DNA of 64,000 bases. Origin: Cystobacter ferrugineus. GTDB taxonomy: Bacteria > Myxococcota > Myxococcia > Myxococcales > Myxococcaceae. The stretch covers positions 61,121 through 125,120 of the forward strand of contig NZ_MPIN01000012.1 of NCBI RefSeq assembly GCF_001887355.1, written 5' to 3'. Below, piece after piece: positions 28,636 to 38,719 of the stretch. How positions within the stretch are numbered: position 1 is the first letter of the stretch; the number at the start of each line of letters is the position of its first letter. Under the pieces are notes generated by a model that was not told the DNA's origin, did not search any database, and worked only from the letters and a program-made list of their open reading frames with translations. The position numbers and the translations under genes were made by a program.

Positions 28636-30540
28636 CTAATCGAGGAAGTTGAACTTGAGGGGGTAGGGCTTGTTGGGTTCGATCTCGACGTCGAACTTCT
28701 TCTCTCCGGCCTCCTCGTTGACGAGCCTCACGATGTGGCGCCCCACTGGCAGCTCAAGGGGCGGCAGGGGCGTTTCGCCCACCTTCTTCCCATCCACATA
28801 GACGGTGGCGTAGGGCCGGATGCGGAGCTCCAGGGTGCCCTTCGCGGTGGACTTCGCGCGAGGCGTGGCGCGCTTGGAGACCTGCGCCGCGGGCCTGGCG
28901 GGGGGAGGCACGTCCCTCTCCGCGATGGGCTCCGGAGCGGTGGGGTGCTGCTCGGCCGACGCCTCCTGGTTCCCATCAGGCGGGGTCGCCGCCACGGCGG
29001 GTGCCGGCTTGTTCTCCGCCTCGGGCGACAGGGCGGGGTCGGCTGCTGGTGGAGCGGACTGTCGCGGAGGCGTCGACGCCGGGGCGGGGGGCACTTCGGG
29101 ACGCGTGGCCACGGCGGGCGGGTTCCGCGGCACCGGGGGAGAGTTCGTCTTCCAGAGGAGGACGCCCCCTCCGCCGAGCAGCAGCGCGGCCACGCACGTC
29201 CCGAGGACCCAGCGGCCCGCACCGCGGGACTTGTCGGGCGCCGTCTCCTGTCGTGCACCCATCGCCTTGGAGGCGGAGGACTTCGCCGCCGGGAGCGGCT
29301 GCACCGGGGTGCTCAGCGGGCGGGGGGTCTGGGCCCGTGGCTCGCTCTCCGGCTCGAGGAGCGCCGTGTGGCTCTGCGTCCCGGGGGGGAGGTTGTCCCG
29401 AGGCGGCGCCATGGTCGCGAGCAGGGATGCCCCGAGATGCCTCGGCTGGGGGGTCTCCACCTTGGTGGGGACCGACCGGGGAGACGGCATGGTGGGCGCC
29501 ACGTCGATGGAGGTGTCGTGTTGCTCGAGGCCCAGCCGGGCGGGGTGCGGCGTGTGGGTCGGCGTACCGGGCGCCTGGGACCCATGCGGGGTCGGGGTGA
29601 CGGGATGGAGCGAGGGCAGGTCGGCGCTCGACACATGGGTGATGAGCTGGGCCACCTGCTGCGCCGTCACGGGCTTGCCCTCCGAGAGGATGTAGTCCTC
29701 CAGGTCCGACTGGAACGCGAGGCAGTCCGGATAGCGCTGTTCGCGCTCCTTCGAGAGCGCCCGGGAGAGGATGTGGCGCAGGGCCTCGGGCAGGTCCGGC
29801 CGGTGCGTGAGCGCGGGCACCGCGGGCTCGTAGAGGATGGATTGCATCAGGCCGACATCGGAGGTCGACTGGTGGGGCTTGCGCGCCGTGAGCAGCTCGT
29901 AGAGCACCACCCCGAGCGCGTACACGTCCACCCGCCGGTCCAGCTCCTCGGCGCGTAGCTGCTCGGGCGGCATGTACGAGATCTTCCCCTTGATGACGCC
30001 GCTGGCCGTGCGGTGCCCCTGGTCCGCCGCCTTGGCGATGCCGAAGTCCACCACCTTCGCCGCTCCCTGCCGCGTCAACAGGATGTTGTCCGGGCTGATG
30101 TCGCGGTGGATGAGCCCCAGGGGGTTGCCCGTGTCCGGGTCGGTGAAGTCGTGGGCGAAGGCGAGCCCCTCGCACGCGTGGGAGACCATGCGCGCGCACA
30201 GGGTGGGTGGCAGCGCCAGGCCCTGGGCCGCGGCGCGCTTGATGAGCGCGCGCAGGCTGGGGCCGTCGATGTACTCCATGGCGAGGAAGTACGCGCCGTC
30301 CGCCTCGCCGAAGTCGAAGATCTGCACGATGTGCGGGTGGGTGAGCCGGGCGGCGAGCTTCGCCTCGGAGAGGAACATCTCCACGAAGGTGGGCTCCTCG
30401 GCGAGGTGGGGCAGGATGCGCTTGAGCACCAGGGTCTTCTCGAAGCCCATGGGTCCGGCGGCCTTGGCGAGATACACCTCGGCCATGCCGCCCGTGGCGA
30501 GCTTGCGGATGAGTTGGTACTTGCCGACCTGCTGCATCAC
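28636..30540 (-). CDS. membrane-anchored Ser/Thr protein kinase with PEGA domain
   Basis: 634-residue Hanks-type kinase. The GTG start at 30540 is favoured because GAGGGA precedes it at the same spacing as in the paralogue at 36663. Kinase domain at residues 8-280: glycine loop [11 protein letters not shown], Lys40, HRDISPDN with Asp147, and DFG with Asp165. A Pro/Ser/Thr-rich cytoplasmic linker is followed by a transmembrane helix near 455-475 (WVLGTCVAALLLGGGGVLLW), another Pro-rich stretch and a C-terminal extracytoplasmic PEGA domain (VYVDGKKVGETPL; PLELPVGRH). The PEGA part may sense or bind surface glycan or protein. Confidence 0.93.
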   Translation of the reverse strand: MMQQVGKYQLIRKLATGGMAEVYLAKAAGPMGFEKTLVLKRILPHLAEEPTFVEMFLSEAKLAARLTHPHIVQIFDFGEADGAYFLAMEYIDGPSLRALIKRAAAQGLALPPTLCARMVSHACEGLAFAHDFTDPDTGNPLGLIHRDISPDNILLTRQGAAKVVDFGIAKAADQGHRTASGVIKGKISYMPPEQLRAEELDRRVDVYALGVVLYELLTARKPHQSTSDVGLMQSILYEPAVPALTHRPDLPEALRHILSRALSKEREQRYPDCLAFQSDLEDYILSEGKPVTAQQVAQLITHVSSADLPSLHPVTPTPHGSQAPGTPTHTPHPARLGLEQHDTSIDVAPTMPSPRSVPTKVETPQPRHLGASLLATMAPPRDNLPPGTQSHTALLEPESEPRAQTPRPLSTPVQPLPAAKSSASKAMGARQETAPDKSRGAGRWVLGTCVAALLLGGGGVLLWKTNSPPVPRNPPAVATRPEVPPAPASTPPRQSAPPAADPALSPEAENKPAPAVAATPPDGNQEASAEQHPTAPEPIAERDVPPPARPAAQVSKRATPRAKSTAKGTLELRIRPYATVYVDGKKVGETPLPPLELPVGRHIVRLVNEEAGEKKFDVEIEPNKPYPLKFNFLD

Positions 30541-30739
30541 GAGCGCACTCCCCTCCGTCACATCCAGTGTGGCGGCCCCGCGGAGCACGGAGTGTCAGCC
30601 CGTGCGGCGTGCGGATGGGTTGGATGAATAGCAGGAGGCGCCGCTCTTGTCGTTTCCCGACTGGGACGGGCGGCGCGGGCCGGGGCCGCCTCGCCGTGTT
30701 TCCTCCACTTCCAGGTCCTTCGGGCCTCCCTCCCGGGTC

Positions 30740-30787
30740 CGCGCCGGCCGGAGCGCCCCGCCAGGGAGGCGCTTCAGGGCCGGCGCG
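30740..30787 (-). terminator. large GC stem-loop downstream of the acylase gene
   Basis: Outer arms CGCGCCGGCC (30740-30749) and GGCCGGCGCG (30778-30787) pair perfectly. Inside them, GGAGCGCC and GGCGCTTC add a second, nearly perfect stem. It lies 21 bp after the acylase stop in the direction of transcription. There is no T-run. It is likely a transcript-end or stabilising hairpin. Confidence 0.5.
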
Positions 30788-30807
30788 GCCGGGGAAATGG
30801 GCCGGTG

Positions 30808-33255
30808 CTACGGCAGGGAGATGGTCTCCACGCTCGAGCCCGCGTGGTCGATGATGTCCTGCCAGTCGGTGCGCATCGGGCGCCACTGCTTCGCGGAGAA
30901 GAGCTCCGCCTGATCGCTGTAGTGGGGTGACTGGGCGTCCGCGGACTCGCCATACGTGAGCATGCCCTCGGCGCGCACACCGTCCTCGGTGTACTCCAGG
31001 GCCATGAGGAAGCTGGTGCCCGTGCTGATGACGTAGCCCTGGGTGGTCAGGTTCGTCGAGCGGTTGAGCACCGTGCCCTGCGGAGCCCGGGGCTCCAGCG
31101 ACTGCATGGAGCCGTTGCGGCCGACGACGTTCGCCGTGCCCTCGAGTTCGCGGCCCCCATGGAGGGGGATGCGCTTGCCTCCCCTCGGCGCGTTCTGCAC
31201 CTGGCCGAGTGGCACGTCGAGCGCGAGTTTCGCCTGCTCCAGGACGCGCACCGCCCGGCCCAGCCGCGTGAGCAGCGGATCCTCTCCGGTGGCGGGCGCG
31301 GGCCGCAGCCCCGTGGGGGTGGTGAGCGGGTGGGCTGGATCGAACGGCGTGGCGAACAGCTCTCCGGCGCCGAGCGACTGCGAGAAGGAGAAGGTGCCGA
31401 GGAACTCACGCCAGAGCACCGCGCCGGTGCTGCCCGTGTCGAAGCGCCCCTCCCAGCCCGCGAGCGTGGCGCAGGCGTGCGTCAGGTCCACCGCCTGCCC
31501 CTCGACGGTGGCCGAGGGGTGGGCCTGGCAGCGGGCGACGAGTTCCTCGCGCAGCAGTTCCGCGGTGAAGGACCGGTTGCCGAGGATGGCCTCCTTCAGC
31601 TCCGGCTGGGTGAACTTCCCATCCGCTCCCGAGGCGCCTCCCTCGCGTACCTCGGTGAGCAGCGTGGCGTTCATGCGCGTGCGCATCGTCTGGGCCGTGC
31701 GCTCCGGACCCTGCAGGGGAGAGAAACCCTCCAGCGGGGCCGCCGGGTTGGTGAGCCAATGGCTGTCATTGGAGTTGAAGACGAAGTCGTCGCGTGACAA
31801 CTGGGGCGCGCGCTCGAAGGGAATCACTCCCGGCTGGCCGGCGCCGGCCTCGACGACCCATTCGTTGGACGGCTCCGAGCCATCCAGCAGCACCGCTTCC
31901 GTGCTCTGGTAGACGAGCGCCGCCGGGGTGTTGCCCGCTTTCACCTGCTGCTGCCAGCGGGTGAGCGTCTCGGCGCTGAGGTTGGGCGTGCGCGACGAGT
32001 CCGTGAACCAGGTGTGGCCCTGGCGATCCACGCTGATCGTGTTGACCCAGGGCAGGCTTTGATAGGTGGCGTGGGCCTGCTGCAACGCTTGCAGCGAGTC
32101 GGCCTGGGCCATGGCCAGGTACTGCGCCACCATCGAGCCATTGTCGCGGTTGGCGTCCCGGTAGGAGATGGCGAACTTCGTGCTCCACTCGAGCCCCTGG
32201 AGCGAGAGGATGGGGCCGTAGTGGCTGCTGTAGACGGTGCGCGTCACGTCCGCCAGCGAGCCGTCCGGTTGCAGCACCTTCACGGTGATGGCCTTGGCGG
32301 CCATCTCGCGCTCCTCGTCGCCGTAGTAGTAGCGGGTGGGTTTACCGGGCACGAGCGGCAGCAGGTAGAGGGTGAAGCGCTGGCCCACGGAGGAGAAGGT
32401 GTGGGTCCACGCCACGTTCGGGTTGAAGCCGATGAGGATGCCCGGAACGCCCAGCAGCGAGGCCCCATAGACGTCGAGCGTGCCCGGGACGCTCAGGTGG
32501 CTCTCCCACAGCCGCAGCTCACCCTCCCAGGGGAAGTGCGGGTTGGCGACCAGCATGCCGCGGCCGCTCCGCGTGCGCTCGCGTCCCAGGGCCCAGCCAT
32601 TGCTGCCGAAGTCCTTGCCCTTGGACATCACCAGGGATTCCAGGGGCGGGGTCTGGCTCGGGGCGGTGGTGCCGGGCGGCTGCGCGGCGGCGATGGCGGG
32701 CAGGAATTGCAAGCCGCTGGCGAGCATTCCCAACGTCAGGTGATGCGCCATCAACTCCGTTTCGGTGATGGGAGCGACCCACGGCGCGCCATGGCACCAG
32801 CCCGGCACGTTCGCCGGACCCACGCGCGCCAGGTAGTGGTTGTAGCCGGCCACGAAGCCACCGAGCAGCTCCCGGACGGGCTGCGGTTGCTGGGGCAGCA
32901 GTTGCTCGGCCCGGCCCAGCGGATCCAACACCCGGTGGGCGATGTCGATGCCGACGAACTCCGGACCCCGGTAGCGCGCCTGCTCGCCGCGCAGCCGGAG
33001 CACGGCTTCCGCGAGGCCACACGCCTGGTCCTGGGCGAAGGCATAGCCCTGACCAGAGGCCACGCCGGCCAGGTTGTCGGCGCGGATGTGGGGCACGCCG
33101 TACTCGGTGCGGTAGATGGTCGCCTGGTAGCGGGGGGCTGGCGGCTGGGGGTGGGGTTGGGGCTCGGGCGGATCCTCGCAGCCGGTGGCGAGCAGCAGGG
33201 CCAACACGGAGAACCAGCGCGTGGCGCGGGGGGTGAAGCGGTTCGTTTCGGACAT
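30808..33255 (-). CDS. penicillin acylase family lipoprotein (Ntn hydrolase)
   Basis: 815-residue enzyme of the penicillin/acyl-homoserine-lactone acylase family, which hydrolyses amide bonds and matures by self-cleavage. The start MSETNRF (33255) gives a lipoprotein signal with lipobox LATGC (Cys26); a longer frame starts at 33294. The alpha-chain region has TEYGVPHIRADN and GQGYAFAQDQ. The spacer ends before GSNGWALG, whose Ser218 would become the N-terminal nucleophile of the beta chain. The long beta chain has the family's NSNDSHWLTNP segment. It could degrade beta-lactams, quorum signals or other N-acyl compounds; the substrate cannot be told. It sits between a kinase and a toxin/immunity pair. 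Confidence 0.9.
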   Translation of the reverse strand: MSETNRFTPRATRWFSVLALLLATGCEDPPEPQPHPQPPAPRYQATIYRTEYGVPHIRADNLAGVASGQGYAFAQDQACGLAEAVLRLRGEQARYRGPEFVGIDIAHRVLDPLGRAEQLLPQQPQPVRELLGGFVAGYNHYLARVGPANVPGWCHGAPWVAPITETELMAHHLTLGMLASGLQFLPAIAAAQPPGTTAPSQTPPLESLVMSKGKDFGSNGWALGRERTRSGRGMLVANPHFPWEGELRLWESHLSVPGTLDVYGASLLGVPGILIGFNPNVAWTHTFSSVGQRFTLYLLPLVPGKPTRYYYGDEEREMAAKAITVKVLQPDGSLADVTRTVYSSHYGPILSLQGLEWSTKFAISYRDANRDNGSMVAQYLAMAQADSLQALQQAHATYQSLPWVNTISVDRQGHTWFTDSSRTPNLSAETLTRWQQQVKAGNTPAALVYQSTEAVLLDGSEPSNEWVVEAGAGQPGVIPFERAPQLSRDDFVFNSNDSHWLTNPAAPLEGFSPLQGPERTAQTMRTRMNATLLTEVREGGASGADGKFTQPELKEAILGNRSFTAELLREELVARCQAHPSATVEGQAVDLTHACATLAGWEGRFDTGSTGAVLWREFLGTFSFSQSLGAGELFATPFDPAHPLTTPTGLRPAPATGEDPLLTRLGRAVRVLEQAKLALDVPLGQVQNAPRGGKRIPLHGGRELEGTANVVGRNGSMQSLEPRAPQGTVLNRSTNLTTQGYVISTGTSFLMALEYTEDGVRAEGMLTYGESADAQSPHYSDQAELFSAKQWRPMRTDWQDIIDHAGSSVETISLP

Positions 33256-33405
33256 GGAGCGACCAGATGAAGGGAGAGGGCACATCAAGTCCACGCGGCG
33301 AGCACCTGACCGGCCCGGTGCCCGGTTCGCGGATGGACCCGGCGCGGCAGTGTATACGACCTGCCGTTGTCCGTACGTCGGTACACCAGCTTCCCACTCA
33401 CTTCA

Positions 33406-33978
33406 TCAAACCTCGTCGAACCGCCCACCCAGGAAGCCGGTTCGCTCCAGCGCCTCCTTGATCTCCCCTTCGACGATGAGCGGCGGGTGCCAGCCCCAAA
33501 GCCGGAACACGCGAGCCTCGCCGACCTTCGACTTGTCGATACGCAGGCCGGAGACGGAGCGGTACTCACCAGCTCGGTGAGCTTGCACACCTTCTGGGGT
33601 GTAGAGCTGCACTTCTTCACACGCCGCATCGTCGATGCAGCGGAGCTGCCGTGCCACGTTGAGCAGATAATAGGGCTCGATCTCTCCCTCAACCTCGACT
33701 GGGAAGAGCTGCGCATCGTTCGGCGCCAGCGCACGGAACACGGATGCGGCCCTTTCGCTGAGAATAGGAGTTCGCCCTGCCCCCGCGGTCGTGAAGTCCA
33801 GCGGCTTCCCAGGACGGTAGATTGGAATGCGCAACCGCTCGTGAAGCTCTTCTGGCTGGCCGTTGGAAAATCGCCAGATGTCTTCGATCTCCTCTCCATC
33901 GAGGTGGGTCGGATCCGAGAGATACCAACGTCCCGGCACGTAGACGTCGATGTTCAGATCAAAGAAGCGCCGTTCCAT
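33406..33978 (-). CDS. Imm11/DUF1629-like immunity protein (SitI-type)
   Basis: 190-residue soluble protein. Hallmarks of the Imm11 (DUF1629) immunity family seen beside myxobacterial toxins are the opening DVYVPGRWYLSDPT, LDFTTAGAGRTPILSERA, the central APNDAQLFPV, CIDDAACEEV and the end YRSVSGLRIDKSKVGEARVF then RLWGWHPPLIV. It follows the AHH toxin gene on the same strand with only 4 bp between them, as expected of a cognate antidote. GC content looks lower than in the flanking genes. The pairing is inferred from order and family. Confidence 0.85.
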   Translation of the reverse strand: MERRFFDLNIDVYVPGRWYLSDPTHLDGEEIEDIWRFSNGQPEELHERLRIPIYRPGKPLDFTTAGAGRTPILSERAASVFRALAPNDAQLFPVEVEGEIEPYYLLNVARQLRCIDDAACEEVQLYTPEGVQAHRAGEYRSVSGLRIDKSKVGEARVFRLWGWHPPLIVEGEIKEALERTGFLGGRFDEV

Positions 33979-33982
33979 GGAG

Positions 33983-35275
33983 TCACCCCTCTGGTCTCTT
34001 GGTGATGAGCTTACGCATCTTGGTGCCCTCTGTTGTGAGGTCTTTCGCGAGCTTCATCAGTTCTTCAACCAACACAGCTCGGCACTGCGCGGGGCCTCGG
34101 CATCCCAGCGTGGCCTGATCGATACGTCTGAGCACTTCTTTATGGTACTCGGCCGGATGCGGTCCCTTGTGCCCTTGGATACGCACCTTATTCGCGACGT
34201 CATCGAGGCTCATCCTGGCCCGGTCGAATACTTGTTGGAAGAGAGGTGTCCAAGGGCCGCCAGAAGTTTCAGAGATCTCGTTCTTGTTCGTGCAGATGTG
34301 GTGGATGTCGCCTTCGGGGTCTCCCTGTATGGAGTTTCCAGGGCCCATGGCGACCGCTGCAACCGCTGTGGGGGCAAGCGCGACGTTCAGCACCCCCGCC
34401 GAAGGGATGGCGATCGATTGCACCTCCCCTGCCCACGCCGCGGATAGCTTGAATCCACCTTCGACCTGCGCCCTCAGTGTGGCCTGCGCAGCGCCCGGCA
34501 GATTGGACCCTCGCGCGGCTGTCGCGTTCTGGCCGCCGAGAACGGCCAAGGCGGCGATGACCAGAACGCGGGCACCATTGTCCCCGAGCACTTTCCCGAA
34601 ACGGTGCCCGACCACCTCCAACTCCGAATGGGTACGGGCTTTCTTCGATTCCTCCATGAGCCGCAGGAATCCCTGCCCGAGGTTCCACACGGGGCCAGTG
34701 CCAAGATACGCAATCAATGATGCCGTCAACGCAATCGCAAGGAGCTTGGTGATGGGCTCGGGTGCAACCAACATCACGAGTGCGGTCCCGACCATGGACA
34801 CAACCATTGCGCGGAGAGCGGCTGGGTTCGCGAAGTCTTTTATTGCTTCCTCGACGCCATCCCAGACCGTATCGAATGCGAAGGAAAGAGACTGCATGAG
34901 CAGCTCCGCCGACTCCAGCTTCAACTCTCCCTCAAGCAGATTCAGACCTGCTCCAGGCGAGTCCTGTTGCTGGCCAATCCGCGCATATGACTGGGCCATC
35001 GTGCGCCCCTGCGCGCAGTCAACCACCCCTCGGGCCGAAGCAAGGAGCGAGAGCCGAGCGTCCTGTTCGGACTCCTCGTGCATGACGTTCAAGTTCATGT
35101 CGAGCACGAGCTGCGCGACAGCTCTCTTGAAACCTGCCTCATCAATCTCAATCGGGTCGGTATCAACAGGTTGGTAGACGATCGGCGTCCCCTGTCCCGT
35201 GTCCAGGTTCACGACTCGCGTCGTTGCGCAACCCGCCGCGAGCAGCAGCAGTGCGACGATTCCGCGGATTCTCAT
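33983..35275 (-). CDS. lipoprotein toxin with C-terminal AHH nuclease domain (SitA-like)
   Basis: 430-residue protein. The start MRIRGIV (35275) has GAGGAG just upstream and gives a lipoprotein signal with lipobox LAAGC (Cys16). The middle is helical with two closely spaced hydrophobic segments at about 153-193. The C-terminal toxin module carries the AHH/HNH-type motif: His325-His326 (DIHHICTNKN), then GHKGPHPAEYH with His369, His373 and His378. This matches the TIGR02269-type lipoprotein toxins and SitA polymorphic toxins of myxobacteria, which move between kin by outer-membrane exchange and act as nucleases. An immunity gene follows immediately. The longer frame starting at 35395 is rejected. 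Confidence 0.85.
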   Translation of the reverse strand: MRIRGIVALLLLAAGCATTRVVNLDTGQGTPIVYQPVDTDPIEIDEAGFKRAVAQLVLDMNLNVMHEESEQDARLSLLASARGVVDCAQGRTMAQSYARIGQQQDSPGAGLNLLEGELKLESAELLMQSLSFAFDTVWDGVEEAIKDFANPAALRAMVVSMVGTALVMLVAPEPITKLLAIALTASLIAYLGTGPVWNLGQGFLRLMEESKKARTHSELEVVGHRFGKVLGDNGARVLVIAALAVLGGQNATAARGSNLPGAAQATLRAQVEGGFKLSAAWAGEVQSIAIPSAGVLNVALAPTAVAAVAMGPGNSIQGDPEGDIHHICTNKNEISETSGGPWTPLFQQVFDRARMSLDDVANKVRIQGHKGPHPAEYHKEVLRRIDQATLGCRGPAQCRAVLVEELMKLAKDLTTEGTKMRKLITKRPEG

Positions 35276-35316
35276 GCCGCTCCTCGAGGCCAACGTCTCC
35301 ATGGAGCCGATGCACT

Positions 35317-36663
35317 CTAGGAAGGAAGCGTTGCCCACCAGAGGAGCAGCTCCACGACCACGAGCAGCGCGACCGCCGCCAGTGCCAACATCCACGGGCG
35401 GATCCTCCTCGGAGGAGTGTCGGTCGCGGCGGCGGCTCGCGCGGCGGAGCGGACCTTGAGGGACAGGGGCGAGGGCGCCACCGGGCGGCCACGCGGGGGG
35501 GATTCTCCGGAAGGCACCTGGGCGGCGGGTGTCTCCTGGGTCCGGGGCGCGGCCATCGTCTCGTCCGTATTCTCCTCTCCCAGCGCGACCCGGGGGACGG
35601 GCTCGTGGAGCCCCGTGGGCAGCGGGGGGAGTTCCGGCAGCGCGTCGTCGGGCGTCGAGCCGGGGCGCGGCACGTGTCCCGGGCGCTCGGCAGCGGGCCT
35701 GTGGTGGACAGCGGTGTCGAGCCGCGGGTACTGGGGAAGCTCGGGCTCGGCGTCGAGCTGGGTGATGAGCTGGGCCAGGTGCTGCGCCGTCACGGGCTTG
35801 CCGGACTCGACGATGAACTCCTCCAGGTCCGTCTGGAAGGAGACGCAGTCCTGGTAGCGCAGCCCGGGGTCGCGGGCGAGGGCCTGGTCGAGGATGCGCC
35901 GCAGGGGCTCGGGGAGATCGGGCCGGAACGTCACCGCAGGGGTGGGCGGGTCCTGGAGCTGGGCGCGCATGAGCTCGGCCTGGGCCTTCGACTCGTAGGG
36001 CCGGTGTCCCGTGAGCAGCTCATAGAGCACCACCCCGAGCGCGTACACATCCGCGCGCCGATCCAGGGTCTCTCCCCGGAGCTGCTCGGGCGCCATGTAC
36101 GCGAGCTTGCCCCGGATGAGCCCCACCTGCGTCTGGTGGTTCTGCCCGGCGGCCTTGGCGATGCCGAAGTCCACCACCTTCACCTCGCCCTGGCGCGACA
36201 GCAGCAGGTTGTCCGGGCTGACGTCCCGGTGGATGAGGTGCAGGGGCCGCCGCGTCTCCGGATCCGTGAAGCCGTGGGCGAAGGCGAGTCCCTCGCACGC
36301 GTGGGAGATGATGCGGGCGCACAGGGTGGGCGGCAGCGCCTGCTGTCGCCGCGCGGCCTTCTTGATGAGCTCGCCGACGCTGGGCCCGTCGATGTACTCC
36401 ATGGCGAGGAAGTACGCGCCGTCCGCCTCGCCGAAGTCGAAGATCTGCGCGATGTGCGAGTGGGTGAGCCGGGCGGCGAGCTTCGCCTCGGAGAGGAACA
36501 TCTTCACGAAGGAAGGTTCCTCGGCGAGCTGGGGCAGGATGCGCTTGAGCACCAGGGTCTTCTCGAAGCCCATGGGTCCGGCGGCCTTGGCGAGATACAC
36601 CTCGGCCATGCCGCCCGTGGCGAGCTTGCGGATGAGTTGGTACTTGCCGACCTGCTGCGTCAC
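35317..36663 (-). CDS. Ser/Thr protein kinase with C-terminal membrane anchor
   Basis: 448-residue Hanks-type kinase from a GTG start (GAGGGA eight bases upstream). It is a close paralogue of the kinase at 30540: the first 46 residues are almost identical. Lys40, HRDVSPDN (Asp147) and DFG (Asp165) are intact, so it should be active. After the kinase domain comes a Pro/Glu-rich linker, then one helix at about 427-446 ([20 protein letters not shown]) very near the C-terminus. It therefore hangs in the cytoplasm as a tail-anchored protein with no external sensor. Only 41 bp separate it from the toxin gene downstream, so the three genes may share a transcript. Confidence 0.92.
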   Translation of the reverse strand: MTQQVGKYQLIRKLATGGMAEVYLAKAAGPMGFEKTLVLKRILPQLAEEPSFVKMFLSEAKLAARLTHSHIAQIFDFGEADGAYFLAMEYIDGPSVGELIKKAARRQQALPPTLCARIISHACEGLAFAHGFTDPETRRPLHLIHRDVSPDNLLLSRQGEVKVVDFGIAKAAGQNHQTQVGLIRGKLAYMAPEQLRGETLDRRADVYALGVVLYELLTGHRPYESKAQAELMRAQLQDPPTPAVTFRPDLPEPLRRILDQALARDPGLRYQDCVSFQTDLEEFIVESGKPVTAQHLAQLITQLDAEPELPQYPRLDTAVHHRPAAERPGHVPRPGSTPDDALPELPPLPTGLHEPVPRVALGEENTDETMAAPRTQETPAAQVPSGESPPRGRPVAPSPLSLKVRSAARAAAATDTPPRRIRPWMLALAAVALLVVVELLLWWATLPS

Positions 36664-36748
36664 GCGCTGAGTCCCTCGTTTCCGCTCCCGCGGGGCAAGC
36701 CTCGTGGATATCAGTCCCGTGGCGCGTTGTCGTCGCCGGTTCGCCGGA

Positions 36749-38719
36749 CTACTCCTGCTGGGCGGCGCGCTTCGGCAGGCGCCCGGCGTTGTCCGGCACC
36801 GGGTCTCTGGGGGTCGCGACCGGAGGCGCGCGGGGTGGGGTGCTCCGGGGTGTCGGCTTGTCTTGCCCCAGCAGCTTCGCGAGCGCCTGCCGGGCCTCGT
36901 CCGAGCGCGGGTGGAGGGCCACGGCGCGCTCGAGCCAGCGCCGTTGCTGCTCGCGCCGCCCCACTCGGCCCTGGAGCGCGGCGACGTGCAGCATCTCCTC
37001 CACGTAGTCCGGGTGGAGCGACACCCCCGCCGTGGCCGCCTCCAGCGTGGGCCAGAGCGTCTCGGGGCGGGCCACCTCGTCCAGCCGGACGCGCAGCAAC
37101 TCGGGGACCTGCGAGCGCCGCCACTCGTGCTCGTAGCGGAGCGCGTCCTCGCGCAGGGGCTCGGTGAAGCGCAGCGGCGCGGGGCAGTCCACCCGCTCGC
37201 ACGCGGCGACATAGGCGTTGAAGAAGGCGAGCGGGCCCCGCCGGGGATAGTCGCGCAGGGCCTGGGCGCCCTCTACCTGCTCCAGCGTGCGGGCCATGTG
37301 CGTGCCCACGCGGATGAGAAGCGAGCCCGCGAGCGGGTGATGGCCCTCGCGCACACGTCCCATCGCCTCCTGGGGATTCTCGGAGATGCGCGCGCGGTCG
37401 AGCAGCGTGCCCACCTGGGTGAAGGCCGCGCTCAGGTCTCCTGGCTCGGGGAGGACGCCGGGCCCATGCGTCGCCCACTGGTGGTAGGCGAGCCCGTAGG
37501 AGAAGAGACGGGCGAGTCCCTCGTGCACCACGGCATCCACCGGATCCGCCAGGGAGGCCTCGCGGCGCACCTGCCCGTCCTCCAGCAGCGTCTCGAGGAT
37601 GCGGGTGGACACGCGCCGCAGCCGCTTCGCGTCGTTCTCCAGGTTGGTGGCGAGCGCGAGCACGACGTCCTCGGCGGGGAGCAGCACCAGCAGCGTGCTC
37701 GTCTCGGGCTGCCCGCCGGCGTGGGTCACCGTGTAGTGGCCGCGCAGCGGGTAGGTGGCGAAGCCCATGCCGTAGTCGGTGAGCTGGCCGTCGCGGGTGC
37801 TCATGGACGTCTGCATGAGGCGCGCGGTGTCCGGGGTGACGAGCTTGTGTTGGAGCACGGCCTGCCCGAAGGCGAGCAGATCCTCCACCGAGGCGCGCGT
37901 GCCTCCTCCGGCGAAGCGGCTGGAGACATCCAGGTACTGCGAGGGCAGGAGCTTCCCCTTCTCCAGGCGGTAGCCCACGGCGTGTTGCCGGTCGCGTGTG
38001 CGGTAGTCGTCCATGGCCGCGTAGCGCATGCCGGCGGGGCCGAAGACGTGCTCGCGCAGGTAGTCGCCATAGCCCTGGCCCGAGGCCGACTCCACGGCGG
38101 CGCCGAGCAGGTTGTAGCCCCAGGTGGTGTAGACGAACTTCGTGCCGGGCTCGGCCACCAGGGGCTTCTGGACGAAGAGCGCGAGGGCGCCCGCGGTGTC
38201 CAGGTGGCGCACGTTGTTCGAGGACTCGGGCCCGTCGTAGTTCGGCACTCCGCCCAGGTGCCCGAGCAGCTCGCGCACGGTGACGGGCCACTGCTTGGGG
38301 GGAACGGCCGGCACGAGCGACTGGAGCTCCGCGTCGAGCCCGAGCTTTCCCTGCTGGGCGAGCTGGAGCACGGCCACGGCGGTGAAGGACTTGGTGATGG
38401 ACGCCATCCGGTAGGTCGTCCGGGGCGTGGCGGGCAGATGGTGGGCCAGGTTCCTCCACCCATAGCCCCGCGTCCAGCGCTTGCCCTCGTGCAGCACGCC
38501 CACCGACAGCCCCGCGTGGGGGCCGCGGGCGAGCTCGACGCGCACCAGTTCGTCCAGCGCGCGCTGGATGTCCTCGGAGAAGGGCGGCGCCGGGGGCAGC
38601 GAGGACTCGGCGGTGGGTTCGGCGGAGGCGGACGCACGGGCCACCCGCGGGGCCACCCGGGGAGCCGCCTGGGCCGGGACGCTCAGCAGCAGCAGCGCGG
38701 TGAGCAACGTCTTCTTCAT
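36749..38719 (-). CDS. serine hydrolase, beta-lactamase class C / PBP fold, exported
   Basis: 656-residue exported protein. Signal peptide [19 protein letters not shown]. The hydrolase domain at about 45-380 has the SxxK motif in MASITKSF, a YxN-type element in WGYN and HAGG as the third motif. These are the active-site elements of class C beta-lactamases and DD-peptidase-like esterases. About 270 residues follow the catalytic domain: helical, TPR-like at the end ([27 protein letters not shown]) and a Pro-rich tail. The ATG overlaps the TGA of the upstream SGNH gene (ATGA), implying coupled translation and related substrates, perhaps in the cell wall. Confidence 0.88.
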   Translation of the reverse strand: MKKTLLTALLLLSVPAQAAPRVAPRVARASASAEPTAESSLPPAPPFSEDIQRALDELVRVELARGPHAGLSVGVLHEGKRWTRGYGWRNLAHHLPATPRTTYRMASITKSFTAVAVLQLAQQGKLGLDAELQSLVPAVPPKQWPVTVRELLGHLGGVPNYDGPESSNNVRHLDTAGALALFVQKPLVAEPGTKFVYTTWGYNLLGAAVESASGQGYGDYLREHVFGPAGMRYAAMDDYRTRDRQHAVGYRLEKGKLLPSQYLDVSSRFAGGGTRASVEDLLAFGQAVLQHKLVTPDTARLMQTSMSTRDGQLTDYGMGFATYPLRGHYTVTHAGGQPETSTLLVLLPAEDVVLALATNLENDAKRLRRVSTRILETLLEDGQVRREASLADPVDAVVHEGLARLFSYGLAYHQWATHGPGVLPEPGDLSAAFTQVGTLLDRARISENPQEAMGRVREGHHPLAGSLLIRVGTHMARTLEQVEGAQALRDYPRRGPLAFFNAYVAACERVDCPAPLRFTEPLREDALRYEHEWRRSQVPELLRVRLDEVARPETLWPTLEAATAGVSLHPDYVEEMLHVAALQGRVGRREQQRRWLERAVALHPRSDEARQALAKLLGQDKPTPRSTPPRAPPVATPRDPVPDNAGRLPKRAAQQE

